From a virus, in IMG/VR virus record IMGVR_UViG_3300008448_000154, positions 1 to 47,117 of that record: 47,117 nucleotides of DNA; one strand, given 5' to 3'. Position numbers and translations under genes: made by a program. Position 1 is the first letter of the stretch; each line of letters starts with the position of its first letter. This document shows positions 27,850 to 35,209 of this stretch, piece by piece. The notes beneath the pieces were generated by a model that was given only the letters and a program-made list of their open reading frames with translations, had not been told where the DNA came from and made no database searches.

Positions 27850-28821
27850 TTAGGCTTGCGTGACGCCGAAAGCGCCAGTGCGGGTTGCATTAGGACCAAC
27901 AGCAATTGCAGGCAAGGCGATGGTCATGACCAAGCGCTTGATGCCGTCAGCCGCACCGTTGGGTGTGAACGTGCCGCGCACATCACCAGTAGTGGTGGTC
28001 GCAGTAGCGGTAACGGCTGCAACAGCAGTACCAGCGTTGTCAGCCAAGGTGTTGTTGTAGCCAGCGTGGACGATGTAGCCCAAGTCGAGGATACGAACAG
28101 GAGAGCCAAGGATGTCAGTAGTGCCAATAGCAATCGTTGCGCCCAAAGCACCAGAGATGCTTGCAGATGCAATTTGGTAGAAGGCTTTTTTGCCGTTTAC
28201 CGTGGTTGATTGAACAGTGCCAGTGGCAATCACTTCGCTCATTGGCTGGCCGTAATAGTCGTAGCCAGTAATGGTCACGTTGCGGTTGGTCAATGTGCCA
28301 GTACCAGAAACGATACTGACTGCGCGAGGGCAATCAAGCTGCAACACTGTAGAGCCATTTGCAAGCACCACAGAGTTGACAGAAGTACCAGCAGTCAACG
28401 CAATTGTTGATGAGGTGGTTTGAACAGCCGCAATGTTGCTTGCCGCAAGTGCTTGAGGAACGACGTCCCAAACGTAAACGCGGCCCAAAGGACCAACGCC
28501 TACGTCCATTGGAGAGGGGTCCCCCAAGAGGGCGTTGCCTGCACCAACAATGGTCGCGCTTGCTGCGGTTTGTGAGGCGCTTACAGTGTAAGTGCCAACG
28601 CCGCCAGCACCAGTGCCAAAAGCAGTGATGTAAGCGGCTGTGCCCACGTTTGCGCCGCCTAGCCACATGCCAAGGGTGATTGGATCACCAGAGAGCATTG
28701 CGGTCACGGTCAACGTGGTCGTGGAAATTGAGCCAGTAAATGTGGCTGAGTTGGGGTATACGTCGAGGCCTTGGTAGCCCTGTGCCGTACCCAGAAAGAG
28801 GTCGTCTGAAAATTGAGGCAT
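27850..28821 (-). CDS. beta-rich virion protein (decoration or minor capsid type), 323 aa
   Basis: This neutral Thr/Ala/Gly/Val-rich protein starts MPQFSDDLFLGTAQGYQG after AAGGAG. It contains a Thr-rich insertion-like module at about 27-95 (TTTLTVTAMLSGDPITLG, AGGVGTYTVSASQTA) and continues as regular beta strands with NGKKAFYQIASASISG. It is the first gene after the capsid terminator and may have its own promoter or be read through. A head decoration or capsid spike role is likely; no catalytic site is seen. Confidence 0.65.
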   Translation of the reverse strand: MPQFSDDLFLGTAQGYQGLDVYPNSATFTGSISTTTLTVTAMLSGDPITLGMWLGGANVGTAAYITAFGTGAGGVGTYTVSASQTAASATIVGAGNALLGDPSPMDVGVGPLGRVYVWDVVPQALAASNIAAVQTTSSTIALTAGTSVNSVVLANGSTVLQLDCPRAVSIVSGTGTLTNRNVTITGYDYYGQPMSEVIATGTVQSTTVNGKKAFYQIASASISGALGATIAIGTTDILGSPVRILDLGYIVHAGYNNTLADNAGTAVAAVTATATTTTGDVRGTFTPNGAADGIKRLVMTIALPAIAVGPNATRTGAFGVTQA

Positions 28822-28854
28822 CGTCTTCTCCTTGAAAAGCTTGACGAATTAACG

Positions 28855-28884
28855 AAAAAAGGGGCGGGTTTTTATTCCCGCCCC
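28855..28884 (-). terminator. strong rho-independent terminator after the major capsid gene
   Basis: On the minus strand GGGGCGGG, an 8-base loop and CCCGCCCC form a perfect 8-bp GC stem (arms 28861-28868 and 28877-28884), followed directly by TTTTTT (28855-28860). It lies ten bases after the capsid stop. It should concentrate transcripts on the head genes. Confidence 0.9.
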
Positions 28885-28894
28885 GCTTGGCACT

Positions 28895-29809
28895 TTACAC
28901 GCCGGGTGTGCCGTACATGGCACGCGGGTCGGTGAAGCCGGGGATGTAACGCTCGGTGGCCTTGTAGCGCATAGAGTCGGTCTCGAAATCACCTTCCATG
29001 GTTTTCTCAAGCTTACGACGCATCAGCAACTTCATGCCTTCAGGAGCATCAGTCTGCACGAAGAACGCGGTAGCGCTCGTCAAACGGCTGATAACAGCAG
29101 CGCCTTCATCCAACAAGCCAATAGACTTGACAGGGTTCAGGTCGTTGTTTGCTGTACCAGAGCGCAAGACGCTCTTCAACAGAACTTCGGCTTGGAAGAC
29201 GTTACCGGGGGCCACCACCAACTGGCGGGGCACAAGGCGGATCTTCTTGCCGTTGTTGTCCACAGCTTGACGGATTTGGATCAGCATCTGCTCCAGAGAA
29301 GTCTGGGACAGGTTAGCCGCAGTGGCCAACTGGTTGCTGAAAGTGCCGTTCACGATGGGGTGGGCTGTGTTAATCAGAGACACGCCATCACCACCGGGGA
29401 AGCTGTTGTTGAACGCACGGTTCAAGATGTTCGCGCACAGGGTCTCTTTTGTCTCGATAAGAGACTGAGCCAAGTGACGAGCATATACCTGACCGATACG
29501 GATATGGTCGCCGTCTTCAACCAACACTTTGGTCAACGCGAAGGCCAAGCCATACACGTTGTACACATAGCGCTGCAAGAAGAGCACGCCACCCTGTTGA
29601 TAGCTGACAGGAGTACCGTCAGGCAACTGGGGAGCCGCGCCAAAACCGTACAAGACGGGTTCTTCGTGGTAGTTACGGGGAATACCGTCTTGCTCGCGGA
29701 ACACACGGCTCCACTCGTCGGTACGTTGGTCATAGACTCCATCGAAACATTCGTTGAGGATAGGCTCAACGATCGAACGGAAGTCCGTACTGCGCATTGG
29801 TGCTGCCAT
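28895..29809 (-). CDS. major capsid protein (HK97-fold type)
   Basis: The 304-residue protein lies after portal, scaffold-like and 190-residue genes, where the coat gene is expected. It has an N-terminal helix-rich start (STDFRSIVEPILNECFDGVY), the E-loop-like EEPVLYGFGAAPQLPDGTPVSYQ, a helical spine (AFALTKVLVEDGDHIRIGQVYARHLAQSL, in pieces) and P-domain strands (KKIRLVPRQLVVAPGNVFQAEVLL). The beta ending DAPEGMKLLMRRKLEKTMEGDF is like other HK97-fold coats. An RBS precedes ATG 29809, and a strong terminator follows. No protease site is evident. Confidence 0.82.
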   Translation of the reverse strand: MAAPMRSTDFRSIVEPILNECFDGVYDQRTDEWSRVFREQDGIPRNYHEEPVLYGFGAAPQLPDGTPVSYQQGGVLFLQRYVYNVYGLAFALTKVLVEDGDHIRIGQVYARHLAQSLIETKETLCANILNRAFNNSFPGGDGVSLINTAHPIVNGTFSNQLATAANLSQTSLEQMLIQIRQAVDNNGKKIRLVPRQLVVAPGNVFQAEVLLKSVLRSGTANNDLNPVKSIGLLDEGAAVISRLTSATAFFVQTDAPEGMKLLMRRKLEKTMEGDFETDSMRYKATERYIPGFTDPRAMYGTPGV

Positions 29810-29820
29810 GTTATTGCTCC

Positions 29821-30393
29821 TTAGATAGCGTTAACTGTGGCGACATACTGGCTGCGGCTCACTTGAACCTGAACCACGGTGTATGCATCACCCCAAGCGT
29901 TATCAACGCCGTTGTACAAACCGATGATACGCAGATCACCGACGTTACCCGAACCTACCAAAGAGGTAGAGATCATGCACTGAGACAAACCTGTGGTTGA
30001 AGAACCATCAGTAATGTTTGCAAAGTTGGCTTGATCGCCGATCGAGCTTTGTGCCAAGCTACCATTTGCCTGAATGTCGTAAACGATATTAGGGTCAGAG
30101 TAGTAATAGGTCACTTCAGAGCCAGCTTGATAGGCGGTGTTAGCCACCCACTGATTGCTGACCAAACGACGACCAGTCACATCAGTGTACTCATGGCCAG
30201 CAAAAGCACCTTGGAAGGCGCTGCCAGCAGTAGCTGCAATGATGTTTCCTGACGTGTCAAGGGCTACAGGTTGGCCCTTAAGAATTCTGGTGTTATAACC
30301 AGAAGCGATACCGCCAGCGAGCGCCACAGCGCGATCCAGACCCGATGGGTGGAACGAAGGACGCAGGCCGAACGGAGCAGAGGTTGCACTCAT
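29821..30393 (-). CDS. capsid decoration/stabilisation-like protein, 190 aa
   Basis: This beta-rich neutral protein contains SAPFGLRPSFHPSGLDRAV at its N terminus, followed by Gly/Ala/Thr strands (YNTRILKGQPVALDTSGNI, FQGAFAGHEYTDVTG). Proteins of this start are often coded right before the coat gene and attach to the head surface. It ends with SRSQYVATVNAI. Ribosome site AAGGAG lies before ATG 30393. The decoration role is inferred from order. Confidence 0.7.
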   Translation of the reverse strand: MSATSAPFGLRPSFHPSGLDRAVALAGGIASGYNTRILKGQPVALDTSGNIIAATAGSAFQGAFAGHEYTDVTGRRLVSNQWVANTAYQAGSEVTYYYSDPNIVYDIQANGSLAQSSIGDQANFANITDGSSTTGLSQCMISTSLVGSGNVGDLRIIGLYNGVDNAWGDAYTVVQVQVSRSQYVATVNAI

Positions 30394-30415
30394 AATTAAC
30401 TCCTTTGTTATGTCC

Positions 30416-30958
30416 TCAACCGTAAAACACGGGAGTTTGGACGTTTCGGTTCAAATTGCCAAAGCCTTCACCTTCAACGCTTCCCAGACTTCTGCCTGAG
30501 CTATCGCGGTTGCCTTGAAGCTGCTCAATTTGGACTTGGACCTTGTCCGCCTCCTCCATGGGTGCTTCATGGTGCATTTGAGTCATGACCTCTTGATAGA
30601 CTTCCATTGGAAGCTTATACAAGCGCATCTCATTGCACGCGATAAAACCAATGTCTTCGCCAGCCTTTACGCGGTAGTTGTCGAACCCGGGTAACTCATC
30701 CGCCTTAACGGGAACATACCCCAATCGCATCCGCTTATCGATACTGTCGTAGCCGTTGGTGGTTGATAACCAGCAAAGATGCCATCCCTGAATTTCAGGG
30801 ACCTTCGGCAGCGCACTTTGTGTCCATTCATCGCTCCACATCTTGCGACGTTCCTGCTTTGAAATGAACGCCTCTTCGGGGGCGGCTCGTGATAAATCTT
30901 GTGAAGATCGGCTTTCACGGCCACCTGCGTTGAGGGTTTTCTTTAGACGAGAATCCAT
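30416..30958 (-). CDS. head-cluster protein of unknown function, 180 aa
   Basis: The protein is charged. The N-terminal half holds a basic/acidic patch (KTLNAGGRESRSSQDLSR, then SKQERRKMWSDEWTQS). The middle has a compact domain with GWHLCWLSTTNGYDSIDKRM and RLGYVPVKADELPGF. The tail is Gln/Asn/Gly-rich. Position between scaffold-like and decoration-like genes is conserved in related phages as far as I recall. I know of no function. Confidence 0.6.
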   Translation of the reverse strand: MDSRLKKTLNAGGRESRSSQDLSRAAPEEAFISKQERRKMWSDEWTQSALPKVPEIQGWHLCWLSTTNGYDSIDKRMRLGYVPVKADELPGFDNYRVKAGEDIGFIACNEMRLYKLPMEVYQEVMTQMHHEAPMEEADKVQVQIEQLQGNRDSSGRSLGSVEGEGFGNLNRNVQTPVFYG

Positions 30959-30963
30959 AATGT

Positions 30964-31908
30964 TTAGCTCCTTTTGTTGCGTGCTTCGATCGCGTAACGT
31001 TTGATCATCTTGTTGCGTTTTTCTTGGTCATCCCAAAAACCTGCATCCTTCATTGCTCTGACCTGTTCAGGGGCCAAAACAAACTGGTTGCCATTAACGC
31101 TACTAGAGGATTCGCGACTCGATCCTGTAACCACACTTCGGGGACTCCTTCTGGAAGGCTCGTCAGTGTTTCTAGTATAACGGTGTGGTAAGCGCTTTTG
31201 CAAGCGATTATCTAACTCGTCCCAATAATCTTGTGTTGCTGGATCCCAACCCTCGGCAACCAAGCGGTTGTCAATGACCTTGGCGATCTGAGTATCCTCG
31301 TCTCCAGCCTCTGGGTCATACCAAGAATTGCGCTCCATCCAACTGTTGGCTAAACGCACCAACTTCGGATTGGCTGGCGCTGTGTCTTGCGAACCTGCGC
31401 GGGCAGCCTGCTCCTTGTAGTTGTGCATTGCCTCAAGTTTGCGTCGGCTGTCGTACCAAAGCTCCTGAGCCTTAGTAAACGCCGCACCATCAGAGTTGTC
31501 TGTCGCCTCTTGCATCTTCTGCTGGGCGTATCGCAGACGGTACTCTTCGTCTTCCATGGCCTTTTCGTAGCGGGCCATGTCTGCACCATGCGTCTTGCGC
31601 TCAAGAACTGCGAGTCGCTCAAGCAGCTCCTGATTTTGACGCTGGAATAAGCTAAGGCGCTGGTCCTTTTCTTCATTGGTGCGCTTGATGTATTCCTTCT
31701 TGGCACGGCGGCGGTTGCGGCGTGCTTCGCGGACTGCATCAGTGTCGTCAGGGTGGTCGACATCACCGTCATTGTCCTGATGATTTTCAGGCTCGCTGCT
31801 GTCATCTTCTGACTTGTCGACCATGTGGTCTGGCAAGTCAACCGTGACGGAGCCGTCTTTTTCCTCAATGACGTTGAGGTCTTCAATATTTTCTTTGGCT
31901 TCGCTCAT
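30964..31908 (-). CDS. scaffold-like protein, acidic N terminus plus coiled coil, 314 aa
   Basis: The first ~60 residues are strongly acidic (DDSSEPENHQDNDGDVDHPDD). Residues ~60-170 are a charged helical coiled coil (EARRNRRRAKKEYIKRTNEEKDQRL, in pieces). The end is basic (KRNKMIKRYAIEARNKRS), which could contact the coat. Acid-coil-base layout just before capsid genes is typical of scaffolding proteins. It starts at ATG 31908, overlapping the co-chaperonin stop by four bases. No protease is recognised nearby, so removal may not need cleavage. The role is inferred. Confidence 0.7.
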   Translation of the reverse strand: MSEAKENIEDLNVIEEKDGSVTVDLPDHMVDKSEDDSSEPENHQDNDGDVDHPDDTDAVREARRNRRRAKKEYIKRTNEEKDQRLSLFQRQNQELLERLAVLERKTHGADMARYEKAMEDEEYRLRYAQQKMQEATDNSDGAAFTKAQELWYDSRRKLEAMHNYKEQAARAGSQDTAPANPKLVRLANSWMERNSWYDPEAGDEDTQIAKVIDNRLVAEGWDPATQDYWDELDNRLQKRLPHRYTRNTDEPSRRSPRSVVTGSSRESSSSVNGNQFVLAPEQVRAMKDAGFWDDQEKRNKMIKRYAIEARNKRS

Positions 31909-32348
31909 AGGAATGCCCTCATAGCAAGTGGATCACCAGTCAACTTAGCAATCACTTCGTGATCGTTAAGGACCATAAACAAGGCGTTGTCTTCGTTCTC
32001 ATCCTCACCGGGGACATGCACCTCCCAACGGTCGCCGCCCCATTTGGGCACGCGGATGTAGTCGCCGACCTCACACCAAGACCCTTCAGGCCAGCCTAAC
32101 ATCGTGTCACGATGCTTGAACGCTAGCGGTCCGATCTCGATGACCTTGGCCACCATGTTTTGCCACTTTTCGGTTTCCTTGGTTTCTTCGACCAAGATAA
32201 TTCCAGATGCAGTTGTTGCCTTTTTTGTACGGCGGAGCTGCACGAGCAGTCGTCCACCAAGAGGTTTTGCACCGGGATCTACGCTCGGAAAAGCCCAAGC
32301 CATCTCAGCTTCGTTAGAAGCTACCGGGGTATTACTCATAGTCTTCAT
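31905..32348 (-). CDS. GroES-like phage co-chaperonin (Cpn10 family)
   Basis: The protein holds the landmarks of Cpn10 at expected spacing: PLGGRLLVQLRRTKK at about residues 29-43, a mobile-loop equivalent TASGIILVEE with hydrophobic IIL at 50-52, KVIEIGPLAF, GDYIRVPKWGG and an ending ALFMVLNDHEVIAKLTG. Length 147 is longer than bacterial GroES (about 97); the extra is an N-terminal ~27-residue extension and an insert near GPLAFKHRDTMLGWPEG. Phage co-chaperonins pair with host GroEL to fold the coat protein. It lies between portal and coat genes, which supports that. An in-frame ATG at 32339 is an alternative start. Confidence 0.8.
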   Translation of the reverse strand: MKTMSNTPVASNEAEMAWAFPSVDPGAKPLGGRLLVQLRRTKKATTASGIILVEETKETEKWQNMVAKVIEIGPLAFKHRDTMLGWPEGSWCEVGDYIRVPKWGGDRWEVHVPGEDENEDNALFMVLNDHEVIAKLTGDPLAMRAFL

Positions 32349-32517
32349 CTTCTTTCATCAGATTGTTTAGGATGTCGAGAGCCTCCTGTAGGCCCGCGTT
32401 ATGACCGACCAGCCGAATGTAAGACTCCCAGTTCGTCGCATTACCAGCAACAAGGGACGCGGCTATTTCAGCCTGCCTAGCCTTAATTCCACCAATCAAG
32501 TCCGATAGGGTTCTCAT
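32332..32517 (-). CDS. small helical protein between portal and co-chaperonin, 61 aa
   Basis: The product is 61 residues and helical (LSDLIGGIKARQAEIAASLV, then LQEALDILNNLMKEDEDYE). It is acidic at the end. It overlaps the 49-residue gene by an ATGA and the co-chaperonin start by 17 bases, so its translation is tightly coupled. No membrane helix, Cys pair or known motif. A chaperone or assembly helper is possible. Confidence 0.6.
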   Translation of the reverse strand: MRTLSDLIGGIKARQAEIAASLVAGNATNWESYIRLVGHNAGLQEALDILNNLMKEDEDYE

Positions 32518-32663
32518 TTTTTCTTAGCCTGTGACAGACCTCCTGACTGTTTGGTTGGGGCGGGGCTGCCCTTCATGCTCTGGCCATCGAGCTTTTCGCC
32601 CATAGCCATGCGCTTGTGCTGGGGAACCAACACGCTCTTTTGCTCTTGATCACTCGTAGCCAT
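32514..32663 (-). CDS. small basic/Gln-Lys-rich protein, 49 aa
   Basis: The start at ATG 32663 follows AAGGAGACCGTT, a strong ribosome site lying within the end of the portal gene, 14 bases before its stop. The product (begins MATSDQEQKSVLVPQHKRMAMG and ends LSQAKKK) is short, basic and probably disordered. It may be a minor assembly protein. No family is known. Confidence 0.6.
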   Translation of the reverse strand: MATSDQEQKSVLVPQHKRMAMGEKLDGQSMKGSPAPTKQSGGLSQAKKK

Positions 32664-35202
32664 AACGGTCTCCTTGGGTTGGTACAGCCTTGGTTTGCTC
32701 GAAATTGAGCTTTGCCGCATCGCGTGTTAAACGGGCTGTTTCGATGCGTTCTTTCATCTCTTGGTCGCTCGTTGCAATGGCCAAGCGCATTTCTAGCTCT
32801 TCCATTGCCTCTTGCTGATCCTGTTGCAGTTTGGCCATATCCAATTGGATCTTGGCAGCCAGTGCTTTGTCCTTGAGGCCCATCTCTGCCTCGTCGCGTT
32901 TGGCGCGGCGCTGGGTCTCGGCCATGCTCGTGTCGAGCAACACCTTGGTGTCTGGCGTCATCTGTGGCTGTGGCTTGAACTGCTGCAAACCCTGCACCAA
33001 TTGCTGGATCACAGGCATGATGCCCTTCAGTGTCTGGTCTGCATCTAGCTCGACGTGCTGTGACGCCAAGGCAAACAGCTTATCCACTGCCTTTGGATCG
33101 GTCTGCAAGTCGTAATCCTCGAGCTTCTCGCCCATGGCCTTCTGAACGTAGCCTGTCATGCGGTTCAAGTACCACAAAACAATGTGCTGCTTGATGTGTT
33201 CCACGGCCTTGGGCAGGTAAGCTGGCGCAATGATGGGGTTGCCACCAAAGATCGGACTCTTCGCGAAGTCCAAGTGGGCTTGGATGTGGCCAAGGTGGTC
33301 TTGCTCTGGGTAGGCGTAGGCAGCCTGACCGATGGCCATAGCGACGTTCTCGTTGGCGGCGTCCATCTTCACTGGAGCTGGGACGTCAACCATGATTTCG
33401 TTGATCCCGGGGACCTTGATCTGCTTCAAGAACCTCTGGATCACCACCTTCTTGTTGAACAGGTCTGGGTTGTCCTTCATGATGGCCATAACCGCTTGGG
33501 TTTGGGCCATACGCTGCGTTTCGCTGAAGATGTGTGGGTCCGAGACTGGAATTACGTCAGTCACGCGGGCAAAGTCCTCGCGTTTGATCTCTAGATCCTC
33601 AACAACCTCACCACGCTGCATGTCATCCAAGTACCAGCGGTTGATTCGGCTCAAAACCTTGAGCACGCGGCCCTGAGACTCGTGCAAACGGGCGTGAATG
33701 GAGCTGAATACGGCTGCGCCTTGCTCAATCAGGGCTTGAGTCGTGCCAACAGGGGTGTTGGAGTTGACGTCAGCAATCTTTTCCTCTGCTGTGGTCACCA
33801 CACCCTTGGCGGCGTTGGTCAACCAGCCCAAAAGCTGGAACAGAACAGGCGAGGGGCCATTGAAGGGCATGGGCATGGCGATCTTGCGCACGTCGTCGAC
33901 ACCGGGCGCACCCTCAATCTCCACCACCTGCGTCACCTCGATCTCTTGCGACTGTCCTGAGATCTTTCCGCCCTTGAGCTTTAGGAGCGTCGCAGCATTG
34001 TTAATGTGGGCAGAGTCCAACAAGGCCCGCAAAGAGCCTGTAAGGGCTGCTGAAAGGCCTCCAATGAGCTGTGGCAAGCCAACTGCGTATGCACCACGCC
34101 ATGGAATGAACTTGAACTCAATAACCCAGTCCAATTTTGTGTAGGTGTCGTCGCCTTCTTCCCAATTTCGGTACAGGCCAATCACTTCTGTCGACAAGTC
34201 GTCGATCATCAGGATGTAAGGAGCCATTTCGCCTTTGGTGATAGGGTCGTCTTCGAGTTCAATCCATGTGTAGATGTGATAAACGCGGCGGACAGCGTCT
34301 TCGTTGTCGTTTTGGGACTTGCCCTCGACTTTGTTGGTGGCCTTTTGCGCACCAGTCATCTCTGGGTCCATGGTGGCGCGGGACATTACGGTGTCGCGGT
34401 ACATGCCAGAGGCTACGCGGCGCTTGTAATCCCAGTCAGAGATGTCGTCTACCTCAGTAAAACGCTCTGCGGTGTAGAAGTTGCCTGCTGCATAGGGCAA
34501 AAGCACGTTGTCGATAGGCAAAAACTGTGCGCAAGGGCGGCGTTTGCGCTCGTCGTACCAGAGTTTGAGGTACTGTGAGCCACCAAGTGGGAGCTGAGTC
34601 AGCATTTGCTCTTGCTCGTCGCGGAATTCCTCGATCTGCTCAGTCAATTGCCAGTTCATGAAGTCGCGTTTGCGCTCTGCGATCTGTGTTTTGTCCTCAG
34701 TAACGTCGCCCAAAATCTTGGTTTTGGTAGGGCCGTCTGGTGGGAACATCTCTTTGATGGCGCGGGCAGCGAAGTCGATGCAGGTTTCGGCCATAACAGG
34801 GTGCACGACCTTGGATGCGCCGTTGAAGTTCGCACCCCCGGGGGCGTCATTCCCCATGCCCGTCCTTTTAATGCCCTCTTCGTACTGCTTGTCACGCTGC
34901 TTGCGTGCGTCCTTGTCCTTCTCGACCAACTCAATGTAGCGCAGCGCCATAGCGCTCAGGTCGTAGTCCTGAATCAGGTCGCTGTCAGACAAGTTCTGGT
35001 AGAAGTCTTCGTCCTCCATCGGGCCTTTGGTGTCCATGGTCACCACGACGGAGCCATCAGGCAGCTCCTCTAGCTCGGAGTTGATCAGGTCAGGCATGTC
35101 GACGACCTGAGTCTCTTCTTCGCCACCAGCCTCAACGTCTTGGTTAGGGTTGCCGCCAATGAATCGGTTGAATTCTGGGTCTATTGGGAATTGGGTTGCC
35201 AT
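32650..35202 (-). CDS. portal protein (podovirus-type), 850 aa
   Basis: The product is 850 residues with an acidic N terminus and a recognisable portal core: DKQYEEGIKRTGMGNDAPGG, then FNGASKVVHPVMAETCIDFAARAIKE, a wing domain (FLPIDNVLLPYAAGNFYTAERF), a clip/stem region and a C-terminal helix (LEMRLAIATSDQEMKERIETARLT, in pieces) of barrel type. Length and content resemble large portals of P22-type phages. It lies next to the terminase-side genes and upstream of the head genes. It forms the dodecameric channel at one capsid vertex for DNA entry and exit. Confidence 0.82.
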   Translation of the reverse strand: MATQFPIDPEFNRFIGGNPNQDVEAGGEEETQVVDMPDLINSELEELPDGSVVVTMDTKGPMEDEDFYQNLSDSDLIQDYDLSAMALRYIELVEKDKDARKQRDKQYEEGIKRTGMGNDAPGGANFNGASKVVHPVMAETCIDFAARAIKEMFPPDGPTKTKILGDVTEDKTQIAERKRDFMNWQLTEQIEEFRDEQEQMLTQLPLGGSQYLKLWYDERKRRPCAQFLPIDNVLLPYAAGNFYTAERFTEVDDISDWDYKRRVASGMYRDTVMSRATMDPEMTGAQKATNKVEGKSQNDNEDAVRRVYHIYTWIELEDDPITKGEMAPYILMIDDLSTEVIGLYRNWEEGDDTYTKLDWVIEFKFIPWRGAYAVGLPQLIGGLSAALTGSLRALLDSAHINNAATLLKLKGGKISGQSQEIEVTQVVEIEGAPGVDDVRKIAMPMPFNGPSPVLFQLLGWLTNAAKGVVTTAEEKIADVNSNTPVGTTQALIEQGAAVFSSIHARLHESQGRVLKVLSRINRWYLDDMQRGEVVEDLEIKREDFARVTDVIPVSDPHIFSETQRMAQTQAVMAIMKDNPDLFNKKVVIQRFLKQIKVPGINEIMVDVPAPVKMDAANENVAMAIGQAAYAYPEQDHLGHIQAHLDFAKSPIFGGNPIIAPAYLPKAVEHIKQHIVLWYLNRMTGYVQKAMGEKLEDYDLQTDPKAVDKLFALASQHVELDADQTLKGIMPVIQQLVQGLQQFKPQPQMTPDTKVLLDTSMAETQRRAKRDEAEMGLKDKALAAKIQLDMAKLQQDQQEAMEELEMRLAIATSDQEMKERIETARLTRDAAKLNFEQTKAVPTQGDRYGYE

Positions 35203-35209
35203 GTGGTGC

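Noticed and set aside
33184-35073. Several long plus-strand frames opposite the portal gene
   Set aside because: Antisense shadows of a well-supported portal gene with no ribosome sites and unnatural composition.
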